Source: Providencia rettgeri (GTDB taxonomy: Bacteria > Pseudomonadota > Gammaproteobacteria > Enterobacterales > Enterobacteriaceae). Taken from it: DNA of 64,000 bases. The notes beneath the pieces are model-generated. The model was not told the DNA's origin and ran no database searches. It was given only the letters and a program-made list of their open reading frames with translations. The stretch is taken from the NCBI GenBank assembly GCA_900455085.1, contig UGTZ01000001.1, forward strand, positions 3,812,501-3,876,500. Direction: 5' to 3'. The position numbers and the translations under genes are program-made. This document shows positions 56,301-64,000 of the stretch, one piece after another (the first letter of the stretch is position 1; each line of letters starts with the position of its first letter).

Positions 56301-56537
56301 GCTCAATTTTGCCGAGCTGTCGAAGATAATAATACTGATGAAATAAAGCAGTTATCCCACCGTATCCGTGGCGCATTAATTAGTGTTGAACAACGTGAAT
56401 TAGCTAATGAGCTTCGTGAGTTTGAGGCAACATTAGATTCACAGGCATCAACACACATTGATACTCAGGTTAACCAGAATATTTGCAATCAATTAGCTAA
56501 TTGGATAAAAAAAATCAGTCAAATAAATGGTGTGTAA
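53335..56537 (+). pseudogene. Hybrid sensor histidine kinase (one frameshift)
   Basis: An unorthodox inner-membrane kinase of about 1065 residues. A membrane segment 'ILTVTFPLLFILIATLFW', a periplasmic sensor of ~300 residues and a second membrane segment 'FPISLVIALFFSLFCGWGYHRW' are followed by a PAS-like part, H-box 'FLATMSHEIRTPLYGLIGTLELLA', N-box 'LLSNAIKFTHKG', G-boxes 'DTGVGISPEQQ' and 'GGTGLGLFICSKL', a receiver with 'LIAEDNPINQ' and 'DIILTDVNMPYRNGYEL', and a C-terminal Hpt with 'QLSHRIRGALIS'. One slip near 53720-53750 splits it. It overlaps the RcsB-like gene tail-to-tail by 23 bp, so that regulator is the likely phosphorelay partner. Confidence 0.9.
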
Positions 56538-57168
56538 GGCAATAACTGATTAACGCTTGATTATTATCAACACCCAATTTACGCATTGCGGCATTTTTCT
56601 GTAAGCTGATAGTTTTATCACTGCGGTTTAATTGCTTAGCAATATCAACAATAGGCTTACCTTGAACAAAAAGTCGCAATACCTCAAGTTCACGAGGTGA
56701 TAATGTCTTTACCCTATCATTTAATGTTATCGCATTACGGCTTTTTAATGTCGTTGTCATATCTGCAACAGGAATACGATATTGGCGGCCTTGCCCCGCT
56801 AATGTGATAGCCTTCATCAGGTCGCTTAATGGTGCCTCTTTTGACACCACCGCGCTCACCCCTGAATCATATAACATTTGTATAATCATTGGGTTAGAAA
56901 CCATCGTTAATACAATCACAGCAATATTTGGGTATTGACGACGTAAAAATTGAATATAATTCTGGCCATCGCTAGATTGGGTATTATTAGGCATCATATA
57001 ATCAGTTACGATCACATCAACCTCATTTTTTTTCAAAAAAGAAAATAGTTCAGCATCCTGAGTGTAGGCACCTAAAATTTCTAAATTCATTGATTGAGAA
57101 AGTGTATCTTTCAAACCTGAAAGCACAATGGGATGATCATCAACTAATACTAATTTGAGTTTTTTCAT
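56515..57168 (-). CDS. RcsB-like response regulator
   Basis: A 217-residue NarL/FixJ-type regulator, most like RcsB: receiver 'LVLVDDHPIVLSGLKDTLSQSM' and 'VIVTDYMMPNNTQSSDGQNYIQFLRRQYPNIAVIVLTM' (phospho-acceptor Asp in V-T-D-Y), then LuxR-type DNA-binding domain 'LSPRELEVLRLFVQGKPIVDIAKQLNRSDKTISLQKNAAMRKLGV'. It lies 70 bp downstream of the adhesin gene on the same strand, so it may be co-transcribed with the fimbrial operon and control it. It is distinct from the main rcsB, which is usually beside rcsD/rcsC. Confidence 0.9.
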   Translation of the reverse strand: MKKLKLVLVDDHPIVLSGLKDTLSQSMNLEILGAYTQDAELFSFLKKNEVDVIVTDYMMPNNTQSSDGQNYIQFLRRQYPNIAVIVLTMVSNPMIIQMLYDSGVSAVVSKEAPLSDLMKAITLAGQGRQYRIPVADMTTTLKSRNAITLNDRVKTLSPRELEVLRLFVQGKPIVDIAKQLNRSDKTISLQKNAAMRKLGVDNNQALISYCLTHHLFD

Positions 57169-57237
57169 TTAATAATACTCAGCATCAGAATATGTATATT
57201 CAATATAACACCATAGAAAAAATGTCAATTAACACTC

Positions 57238-58221
57238 TTAATATGAAACAACAACTCGAACTGTTTTAGAAAACGGACCTGAAGCGATGGTGCTGCCTGC
57301 AATCTTGCTTAATGTCGCAGTAAAAGGGACACTAATCGGTGATTGTGGCATGATTTCGCCAATACTGTAACTTTCATTATAGTTAATATCAGTTGAATTA
57401 CGGGTTAATAGTGTTTGTAATCCATTACCCATATCAAGATATTTTCCGCCTAGCACCGTATTATTATTTGGTTCAAAACGAACTGATATATTCAGCCCTG
57501 TTTCGCAGTCCTGTGGCACTGACATACCTAAATTAAAAGTTCGGCTAACCACATCTCCCGCATTCATTTGTTTAGGTGAAATCGTGTCAAAGTTTACACT
57601 CCCCCCATTAGAAGCCGTAATATTCACCGCCGGCGCAGGGCAGAGTAAGGTTAAGTTACCTTTAATTCGCACATAAGTTGGTCCGCCTAAATCCTTGCCT
57701 AAATAATCCACATGAGTTCCTAATAAAAATAACCCAGTATCAAAAGGTTTAAGAGCATTAGCCCCCTTGTAAACATAGAAGTTATACATGAAAGCAATAT
57801 TACGTGTAATTCCTGTCTCTGGTTGACTCCAATACCCTAAATAAATATTTGGAACAGTTGGGTTAGTTATCGTTACTGGATTAGGCGATGAAATTGCATT
57901 TTGTTGTGTCACACTGACACCACTATTAATCAACAATGTTTTAATTGCATTCGGCATTGTATTTTTAAAGTAAACAGCATTAGTTGTACTTGATGAACCA
58001 GTAAACTCACATCTCATTGATATATATGAGCTCATTGCTGATGTCAATAAGGTACCATTTGGAATTGAAGCACTACTATTTGCAATATCAAAGGTTAATT
58101 CTTGTTCTATAGATGTAGCTCCTGAACTCGGTACACAATTATTAACTGCAGCTACTGATTGAAAACTTAGCAAAAATAAAGATAATATAGCGAATGCATT
58201 TATTTTTTTCAAAATTAACAT
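57238..58221 (-). CDS. Fimbrial adhesin / tip subunit
   Basis: A 327-residue secreted protein with signal peptide 'KKINAFAILSLFLLSFQSVAA', a large N-terminal domain and a C-terminal pilin domain that starts near 'CPAPAVNITASNGGSVNFDTISPKQMNAGD' and ends 'GPFSKTVRVVVSY', the usual beta-strand for chaperone binding with penultimate aromatic residues. Two-domain form and position last in the operon point to an adhesin. It is a clear paralogue of the gene at 63122 ('FDTG.F..G.H.D..GK' shared). Receptor unknown. Confidence 0.82.
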   Translation of the reverse strand: MLILKKINAFAILSLFLLSFQSVAAVNNCVPSSGATSIEQELTFDIANSSASIPNGTLLTSAMSSYISMRCEFTGSSSTTNAVYFKNTMPNAIKTLLINSGVSVTQQNAISSPNPVTITNPTVPNIYLGYWSQPETGITRNIAFMYNFYVYKGANALKPFDTGLFLLGTHVDYLGKDLGGPTYVRIKGNLTLLCPAPAVNITASNGGSVNFDTISPKQMNAGDVVSRTFNLGMSVPQDCETGLNISVRFEPNNNTVLGGKYLDMGNGLQTLLTRNSTDINYNESYSIGEIMPQSPISVPFTATLSKIAGSTIASGPFSKTVRVVVSY

Positions 58222-58224
58222 AAC

Positions 58225-58950
58225 TTACCTCTTATCCTTTTCATTTGACAAGGAACAAGTTGTATTACATGTATATTTCAATAAGTTTGGTGTTCCATAA
58301 TCATCAATATAAGTCACAATCATTTTTGGTGATTTCACTTGTTTATCTGATAGTAAATATGTTGCATTGCTATTTGGCTTCACAACAATTTCTTTAAAAT
58401 CAGGAACTTTAGATTCATTATCATTAACATTAATCACAACAATGTGATAGGGAGTCGGGTTAGTTAATTTTAATGATTTTCCCACTTTCTCCACTTTCAA
58501 CTCTTTTTGCCAATCATTATTAGGGTATTTTTTCAATTCACTCGGGCGATAAAATAATTTAAAACGTGATTGAATAACAATTTCAACTGCATTTTCTAGC
58601 TTAGTTTTCGGTGGAATACCCAAGACATTAAAATAAAATAATGACTCTTGGTTGTTCGGTATTTTCACATCATTTTTTGATAAACTAATTCTAACCTGCT
58701 TCTTTTGATTTGCTTCAACACGTTGTAATAAAGGCAAAGCAATCAGTGGTTCTGAAATTTTTTCGCCATTTTCATTTTCGATCCATGACTGGACTAAATA
58801 AGGATCTTTTTTATCAATATTTTCAATCACAACGCTAACACCTTTACTTGCTTCATCATAAATAACGCGAGTACGGTCAACAGAAATTGATGCATGTGTG
58901 TATGTGCTAATTAAAATTAAAGCACTCATTATTAATTTAAGTTTTTTCAT
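58225..58950 (-). CDS. Fimbrial periplasmic chaperone
   Basis: A PapD-type chaperone, 241 residues with signal peptide 'MKKLKLIMSALILISTYTHA'. The conserved region is 'DRTRVIYDEASKGVSVVIEN', 'YLVQSWIENENGEK' and 'PLLQRVEANQKKQVRI', then 'SLFYFNVLGIPPKT' with 'VIQSRFKLFYRPSEL' containing the Arg and Lys used to anchor pilin C-termini. It lies 3 bp before the adhesin gene and 6 bp after the usher gene. It delivers subunits to the usher. Confidence 0.95.
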   Translation of the reverse strand: MKKLKLIMSALILISTYTHASISVDRTRVIYDEASKGVSVVIENIDKKDPYLVQSWIENENGEKISEPLIALPLLQRVEANQKKQVRISLSKNDVKIPNNQESLFYFNVLGIPPKTKLENAVEIVIQSRFKLFYRPSELKKYPNNDWQKELKVEKVGKSLKLTNPTPYHIVVINVNDNESKVPDFKEIVVKPNSNATYLLSDKQVKSPKMIVTYIDDYGTPNLLKYTCNTTCSLSNEKDKR

Positions 58951-58956
58951 AATTTT

Positions 58957-61437
58957 CTATTCTTTATTACAGGTTATATTTTTACTGGTTAAATGACTTT
59001 GTTTACCTAGCATAATTCGACATGACTGGTCACCACTCCATTTAACTATTAATTGTTGGTCTGGCTGGAAGCCCGTTAAATAAACTTGCCCTTCCTCTGC
59101 AATCATTCCCAATACATTTTTATTATCAGAGCCATAAACTAAAGCACCAAATGGAGGCGTATTGCCGTCAGAGAATTTAATTGTGACTAACGCTTTTTCA
59201 CCTACTAATGTATTGAGTTTTGAATAACCAACCGCACCATCAGTTAAATTTGATTCAATCACACTATCATCAATGCTGACATTGTCTGGTACATTATTAA
59301 GATCCACATACTGGGTCGACCTATAATAGGTTGGAACATTACTAATTGCGGCTAAACCAAACCCATTCGTGACTGATTCATTTTTATTAATTGATACCCC
59401 TTTAGCCTTATCTGTATCAATAACCATACGAGCTTGGTTATCATAAACTCGTCGGTGTAAGACTGGGCCTTGGCTGGTAATGGTCAAAGAGCCGTCTAGA
59501 GAACCACTTAATGAATGGTAGTCTTCGCCATAGGAACCCGTTAGTTGTGCAGTACCATATTGCGTGTCACGATAAACGGATGCATTCATTGTTGCATTTT
59601 CAAAAAAGTCTTTACTTGATAAACCTAAACTAACGTTATTATCATTAATTTTAGAATTGTAATTAATATTACTATTATATTTCTTATCAATATCATTATA
59701 AGAACTAAAGTATTGAATCCGTGAATTTCTTTCACCACCAAATGGGACGCTTAACGAAAGGTATGCTTGCTTAGAGCGCTTACCTTTTACGTAACTACTT
59801 TCACCGACCGATAATGATAAAATCGCATTATTTATAAAACTTGTGTTAATTGTTTTATTAAACGATAAATTAAGAGTATTGTTATTTTTTGATTCTTTCC
59901 AATAGCTTTCCCGTGAGTAACTTAAACTTATATCAGCCTGTATATCAGGGAGTTGTTGTGTAAAAGAAGTCGTAAATACATTTTTCTGCCGATAATGTGG
60001 TGTTAACGGAGTTTCTTTTAAACTAATATAGTCATTCACTGACATAAAGCCTTCGTTAGAAAACTGATACCCTGTTAAATCCAGTCGACTCGAATTTGAA
60101 AAACGTTTTGCATAATTAATACGGTAACTTTCACCAGTATGTAAAGCGACATCCTGTAGTTGGTTTCTCGACTGTGTAATATCAAAAGATATTGCACCAA
60201 AGCGTTCCATATTTACCCCAACACCCGCATTATAGGCATGGTATTCATCATTAGAGGTTGCGAAAACACCACCAAAAATAGACAAATTGTTGAGGATCCC
60301 CCAAGAGGCTTCAGTTGATATAAAATCATCATTAATGTTTTTATATCCCATTGGGTCTAACCGACCTGCATTTAGTTTATATTGCACCATGCCTGGGCGT
60401 GTTAAAAATGGAATATTAGTCGAGGAAACTTGGTACTCACGTATAGAGCCGTCTTCCTCTGTAATTTTAACATCAAGAGCCCCCGATAAAGAGGAACTTA
60501 AATTATCAATTGAAAAAGGCCCTGGTGCTACTTTCATTTGATTCAAGATACGTCCATTTTGCGAGATAGTAACCGTCGCATTACTTGTCGCGGTTCCTGT
60601 GACACTCGGTGCATACCCTCTTAGAGAAGCCGGTAACATGTTATCATCAGTAAAGACACTAACACCGTTAAAACGTACAGAATCAAATACATTGCTTACT
60701 GTATAATATTTACCCGCAAAAAATTTTGCAGATAAGCTAGGTAAATCTGTAAATAAATAAGTTTGTACCCATTTAAAATTATCATTTTTATTATCATTAA
60801 AATCTTTTTGGTATTGATAATTACTGCGGACACGCCAACGCCCTACATTCGCACCAACAGAACCGAATGAGCTAAAATTATTAATATCTCGAGTATTCTT
60901 ATATTTAATATAGTTTTCAACAAGGTTGTAATCCAAGACGAGCGCATTAACCCCAACTTCCCGCTGCATAGGCGGAACCCAATTGTCATCAGAATACTGA
61001 AAGTAAGCTTGAGGTATTGAAAGCATTAACTCTTGCTTTTCATCATCGAATCTAGCCTGAATGTTTTGATCCTGTGATGTAAGATCATAACACTGACCAT
61101 TTCCCCATGTAGGCACTTCTTTAATAAAATCTTCTTTTAACCCAATAACTTCTACTAAGCTTCTAGAAATACAAGGTTGTATCTTTTCATCTTTTTTTAA
61201 AAAATTTATTTGATCAAAATAATTAATTCTTCGACCATTTACCGATACATTAGAAAAATAAGAACCTTCACTAATTTTATTTTTCTCAAATGCACTTAGA
61301 TCTATATTAGTATTACCCAAAATAGATAATGCGTCTTCATTAAATTGAACAGAATCCGCATTAACATAGTAAGTGTAAAACAATAAACTAGATACTAAAC
61401 TAGTCACTATGTTTTTATTAAAATTGTTCTTTTTCAT
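58957..61437 (-). CDS. Outer-membrane fimbrial usher
   Basis: A FimD/PapC-type usher of about 826 residues that threads pilin subunits through the outer membrane. Signal peptide 'KNIVTSLVSSLLFYTYYVNA'; N-terminal domain 'VQFNEDALSILGNTNIDLSAFE', 'GSYFSNVSVNGRRINYFDQINFLK'; the signature 'YAPSVTGTATSNATVTISQNGR' and 'GPFSIDNLSSSLSGALDVKITEEDGS'; C-terminal 'TPPFGALVYGSDNKNVLGMIAEEGQVYLTGF' and 'CRIMLGKQSHLTSKNITC'. ATG 61437 is preferred over the TTG at 61446. About 130 bp with a hairpin separate it from the pilin gene. Confidence 0.95.
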   Translation of the reverse strand: MKKNNFNKNIVTSLVSSLLFYTYYVNADSVQFNEDALSILGNTNIDLSAFEKNKISEGSYFSNVSVNGRRINYFDQINFLKKDEKIQPCISRSLVEVIGLKEDFIKEVPTWGNGQCYDLTSQDQNIQARFDDEKQELMLSIPQAYFQYSDDNWVPPMQREVGVNALVLDYNLVENYIKYKNTRDINNFSSFGSVGANVGRWRVRSNYQYQKDFNDNKNDNFKWVQTYLFTDLPSLSAKFFAGKYYTVSNVFDSVRFNGVSVFTDDNMLPASLRGYAPSVTGTATSNATVTISQNGRILNQMKVAPGPFSIDNLSSSLSGALDVKITEEDGSIREYQVSSTNIPFLTRPGMVQYKLNAGRLDPMGYKNINDDFISTEASWGILNNLSIFGGVFATSNDEYHAYNAGVGVNMERFGAISFDITQSRNQLQDVALHTGESYRINYAKRFSNSSRLDLTGYQFSNEGFMSVNDYISLKETPLTPHYRQKNVFTTSFTQQLPDIQADISLSYSRESYWKESKNNNTLNLSFNKTINTSFINNAILSLSVGESSYVKGKRSKQAYLSLSVPFGGERNSRIQYFSSYNDIDKKYNSNINYNSKINDNNVSLGLSSKDFFENATMNASVYRDTQYGTAQLTGSYGEDYHSLSGSLDGSLTITSQGPVLHRRVYDNQARMVIDTDKAKGVSINKNESVTNGFGLAAISNVPTYYRSTQYVDLNNVPDNVSIDDSVIESNLTDGAVGYSKLNTLVGEKALVTIKFSDGNTPPFGALVYGSDNKNVLGMIAEEGQVYLTGFQPDQQLIVKWSGDQSCRIMLGKQSHLTSKNITCNKE

Positions 61438-61487
61438 TAGCCGCAATATTCTATAATGGATTTATTGAATGAACTCATATAACTGAA

Positions 61488-61519
61488 AATGCTGTGAAGC
61501 AATTGCTATACACAGCATA
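61488..61519 (-). terminator. Attenuating hairpin between pilin and usher genes
   Basis: On the minus strand TGCTGTG pairs with CACAGCA around a 14-nt loop, followed by TTTTCAG. A partial terminator here would give more pilin than assembly protein, as in other fimbrial operons. Confidence 0.5.
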
Positions 61520-61567
61520 ATCAGCAAATATAAGATTTATTGTTTTTTAATATTTTTATATTAATAC

Positions 61568-62101
61568 TTATTGGTAATCTAAAACGTAAGCGACTGTAGA
61601 TTTAACAGAACCGGCTGTAGCTGCACCTAATGCCTGCATACGAGCAGATAAATTAATAACATTTGTCCCTGCATTTAAGCTTTGCTCAACAGTATCATTT
61701 GTTTTTAAATTTGTTCCACTTGCATTTTGGAATAACACACCAACATTGGTAGCAGTACCAGTATTTGCCCATAAGGTGCCTGCAGCATCCATTTGGCCCA
61801 TGAATTTAACTGTTACTTTAGAATAATCAGTACCACTTGCAGTAGGGTCCAAAATACAATCTGTTAATTCTAATGTAAAATCAACATTTGGACCTTGTGA
61901 ACCAGCTGTTTGTAATGATGCCGCTGGAACAGAACCTAATTGAACTTCTTTATTAACAGAAGAAGGTGCAATAGTACAAGCACCAGTATTCACTGTACCA
62001 TTAAATTCAATAGTACCACTTCCTACATCTGCAGCGAATGAAGTTGATGCAGCAGTGAATGTTAATGCGATAATTGAAGATGCTAATAGCGTCTTTTTCA
62101 T
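61568..62101 (-). CDS. Major fimbrial subunit (FimA-like pilin)
   Basis: A 177-residue pilin with signal peptide 'MKKTLLASSIIALTFTAASTSFA'. The mature sequence 'ADVGSGTIEFNGTVNTGACTIAPSSVNKEVQLGSV' has the donor strand and first Cys; the second Cys is in 'VDFTLELTDCILDP', and it ends 'GSVKSTVAYVLDYQ' with the penultimate Tyr. Typical type-1 pilin length. First structural gene of the operon, followed by usher, chaperone and adhesin. A palindrome lies in its leader. Confidence 0.95.
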   Translation of the reverse strand: MKKTLLASSIIALTFTAASTSFAADVGSGTIEFNGTVNTGACTIAPSSVNKEVQLGSVPAASLQTAGSQGPNVDFTLELTDCILDPTASGTDYSKVTVKFMGQMDAAGTLWANTGTATNVGVLFQNASGTNLKTNDTVEQSLNAGTNVINLSARMQALGAATAGSVKSTVAYVLDYQ

Positions 62102-62135
62102 TTTAAACCCTTATTTCATGATATTATTAATATAT

Positions 62136-62154
62136 ACTAAGGTAATACCTTAGT
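62136..62154. promoter_or_regulatory. Palindrome in the pilin gene leader
   Basis: ACTAAGG-taata-CCTTAGT is a perfect 7-bp inverted repeat with a 5-bp centre, 35-53 bp upstream of the pilin start codon. It could be an operator for a dimeric regulator such as the adjacent XRE protein, or an RNA hairpin near the ribosome site. Confidence 0.55.
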
Positions 62155-62310
62155 TGGTACACAGTCATACCAATAGTATTATTGATATAACTAGAATTCA
62201 GTTAACTTTATTCGTATCATTATTTTAATGACTTGAGATGTCCGATAACATGTGAAGTAATATAACTACTAACATGAACCGTAAATATAAGGAGCTCCTT
62301 AAAACAAGCA

Positions 62311-62613
62311 CTAACCTTCGTTTTTTTTATTTTTTGAATAAAAACCATGACTCAATAATGAATTATATTCAGAGGTCCAGCTATTTGATTGTTCTATATC
62401 TTCAAGGAAATAATGAACACTGACTTTAAGGAAGTCTGCAATCATAACTAATGAATCGATATCTATTCTGTTAATACCTCGTTCATAGCGAGAAAACTGT
62501 TGTTGACTAACATTCAAAGCCATTGCCACTTCAGTTCCCGTTAGCCCATACTCCCTTCTAAGCTTCTTTATTCTGCTCCCTACTATTTTGGCAATAGGAT
62601 ATCTAGCTGCCAT
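62311..62613 (-). CDS. MrpJ-type helix-turn-helix regulator (copy 3)
   Basis: A 100-residue XRE-type protein: 'IAKIVGSRIKKLRREYGLTGTEVAMALNVSQQQFSRYERGINRIDIDSLVMIADFLKVSVHYFLED'. ATG 62613 has AAGGAAA upstream; an in-frame upstream extension to 62658 is unlikely. It lies 210 bp upstream of the pilin gene on the same strand, so it is probably the operon's regulator. In Proteus mrpJ lies at the operon end; the upstream position here is different. Confidence 0.85.
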   Translation of the reverse strand: MAARYPIAKIVGSRIKKLRREYGLTGTEVAMALNVSQQQFSRYERGINRIDIDSLVMIADFLKVSVHYFLEDIEQSNSWTSEYNSLLSHGFYSKNKKNEG

Positions 62614-62658
62614 TTTTATTTCCTTTCTGAAAAATACAAAGTAGATACTGAATAACAT

Positions 62659-63066
62659 AAGAATAACTAACTGCGAGCAATACTAATTAAATAAAATAAA
62701 AATAACAAACTCACATACGAGTAATAAATAAAACCAAACATTAATTTTATTTATTAAAATCTCTGATTTTTGACTATTAATATATGATTTACCCTTAATA
62801 TAAGTAAGGTTTATGAAACATTATCTAGCGAACTCGTCATTTTTCGGGTAAACACCATCACTAAATATAGTTACTTATCTCACACATCCTAAAAATACAG
62901 TTTTTTTATCTAACAAATCTTCAATGTGAAATGTTATCGATTAACCAAACGTTAACATTTTCTTTTTGATGGAATTTTATATCCCCAAGATAGAGTGAAA
63001 CATACATCTATAAAATAATAAGACTTAAAGCTATAAATAACTAAATTGATTGAAACCATGAAAACA
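62659..63066. other. Upstream region of the fimbrial operon
   Basis: About 400 bp of AT-rich sequence between the regulator at 62311 and the terminator of the next fimbrial gene. No inverted repeats resembling an invertible fim-type switch and no recombinase gene were found. Confidence 0.45.
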
Positions 63067-63101
63067 AAAAAGCCCCTCATATTCAATATGATGAGCTTTC
63101 A
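63067..63101 (-). terminator. Terminator after the second adhesin-like gene
   Basis: On the minus strand AGCTCATCATATT...AATATGAGGGGCT forms an imperfect stem followed by TTTTTTG, about 20-50 bp after the stop codon of the gene at 63122. Confidence 0.6.
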
Positions 63102-63121
63102 TGAAATAAAATGAGGTAACG

Positions 63122-64000
63122 TTAACGGTATGAAAATAATACATTTACAGTATTACTAAATTGCCCTGATTTAATTGGATCATTACTTTTATTCGATAAT
63201 TCAGCAGTATATTGGTAGTTTCCAGGTCGTTGCTGAGAAATTTGACCTTTATAGTAATACTGGTCAAAGTTGATTTCCTGTCCTAAATTTTTATCCGTAA
63301 TTGCAATTTGTAACCCATTGTCAAACATCAAATATTTTTTATTCACAACACCACTGTTACTTTGAAAAGCCACGCTAACTTCAAGTGCCGCTTCACAAGT
63401 GGAAATAGGCGTTAACGTGATATTAAAATTCTCTTTAACCGTTTTACCATTATTGAATTGCTCAGGAGTAAGCTCTTTAAAATCAACGACTTTATCGCTC
63501 ATTGTTACTATCGGAGTGGGACAATAATTAACCAACTTCCCAACTAGACGGATAGTATATAAGTCTCCTATACGTTTCCCTACTCCATCTGTATGATAAC
63601 CAATAACAAAATTTCCTGTATCAAAAGATTTTAGCTCACCATATCCTCTTTTTAGCGTAAACACATGCCATAATCCAATATTTTGTGTACCTACCCCCCA
63701 AGAACCTACTTCTAAACGCGGTGTGTTCGGCGCCGTGATCTCAACAACCTTGCTAAGGCTATAAGAATGTTGATAAACCTGAATACCACTAGATAAGAGA
63801 TATGCCTTAGTCTGGGCTGGCGTTTGGTTATAAAACCAAATCGTTCTATCAGCTACAGACCCCGAAAAATTACATTCCCATGCCATCATCGAGCGTCCAC
63901 TGCCTAACTCAGTGCCTGTAGGAATAGGACCAGGAGTTGTATTCATATCAATCGATATCAAAGGTAGAGGAAACCAGGCATTCCCGCTGCCAGGTTTACA
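63122..64000 (-). CDS. Second fimbrial adhesin-like protein (cut by window end)
   Basis: At least 293 residues, continuing beyond 64000: the frame is open to the edge ('CKPGSGNAWFPLPLISIDMNTTPGPIPTG'). It parallels the adhesin at 57238: 'KSFDTGNFVIGYHTDGVGKRIGDLYTIRLVGKL', 'CPTPIVTMSDKVVDFKELTPEQFNNGKTV', 'KYLMFDNGLQIAI', ending 'SGQFSNTVNVLFSYR'. The pilin-domain C-terminus for chaperone binding is present. It has its own terminator, so it belongs to a second fimbrial operon whose other genes lie outside the window. Confidence 0.8.
   Translation of the reverse strand, partial: CKPGSGNAWFPLPLISIDMNTTPGPIPTGTELGSGRSMMAWECNFSGSVADRTIWFYNQTPAQTKAYLLSSGIQVYQHSYSLSKVVEITAPNTPRLEVGSWGVGTQNIGLWHVFTLKRGYGELKSFDTGNFVIGYHTDGVGKRIGDLYTIRLVGKLVNYCPTPIVTMSDKVVDFKELTPEQFNNGKTVKENFNITLTPISTCEAALEVSVAFQSNSGVVNKKYLMFDNGLQIAITDKNLGQEINFDQYYYKGQISQQRPGNYQYTAELSNKSNDPIKSGQFSNTVNVLFSYR

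Noticed and set aside
62102..62310. Possible invertible fimbrial promoter switch
   Set aside because: No pair of inverted repeats flanking a few hundred bases, and no site-specific recombinase gene beside the operon.

Overview
The window looks like a chromosome segment of a Providencia-like member of the Morganellaceae. The backbone order is that of the E. coli efp-groEL-aspA-pheU region (sugE, efp/epmB, yjeI, groEL-groES, fxsA, aspA, dcuA, yjdC, tRNA-Phe). Three small MrpJ-type regulators with an 'SQQQxSRYERG' helix-turn-helix and a chaperone-usher fimbrial operon are typical of Proteus/Providencia relatives. Species cannot be set from sequence alone. About twenty genes, including aspA and cstA, are broken by single-base slips, many at homopolymers. 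Most are probably sequencing or assembly errors, so I give gene spans across the breaks.

Layout. 1-4.0 kb: a tandem family on the minus strand of PAS-LuxR-like regulators paired with MHS-type transporters (two transporter copies, three regulator copies). 4.2-19.4 kb: backbone with an Nlp-like regulator, the guanidinium exporter sugE behind a guanidine-II riboswitch, an eamA-like exporter, cstA-ybdD, efp and epmB (divergent), yjeI, groESL with a sigma-32 promoter, fxsA, aspA with a CRP site, dcuA, an MrpJ-like regulator, yjdC and tRNA-Phe. 19.3-52.1 kb: a ~32.8 kb integrative island bounded by a repeat of the tRNA-Phe 3' end, with a P4/CP4-type integrase next to the tRNA. 52.1-64 kb: backbone again, with the displaced tRNA terminator, a second MrpJ-like regulator, a hybrid sensor kinase convergent with an RcsB-like response regulator, and a fimbrial operon (MrpJ-like regulator, pilin, usher, chaperone, adhesin). 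A second adhesin-like gene runs off the end.

The island is a mosaic. Its left arm has the integrase, antirestriction gene ardA, a fresh IS1595-family insertion with an 8-bp target duplication, and relics of Tn5-like and IS5-like transposases. Its right arm is CP4-57-like: AlpA regulator, YfjJ-like protein, YfjP-like GTPase, two ArdB/KlcA-type antirestriction genes, a YfjQ-like DUF932 protein and a set of envelope proteins. Between them is an ~18 kb Wzx/Wzy polysaccharide operon read leftward from a JUMPStart/ops element: rmlB, rmlA, wzx, vioA-like, vioB-like, WecF-type transferase, wzy, two GT4 transferases, fnlA, fnlB, fnlC, wbuB, wbuC, ugd, a wzc fragment and galE. The gene set predicts a repeat unit with a 4-acetamido-4,6-dideoxyhexose (probably Qui4NAc) and L-FucNAc, possibly also glucuronic acid and galactose.

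The most unusual observation is that a whole polysaccharide operon sits as cargo in a tRNA-Phe island, which could move a surface-antigen type in one step. Its leader has two ops/JUMPStart-like elements separated by about 650 bp and a seven-copy octamer repeat that could vary in length.
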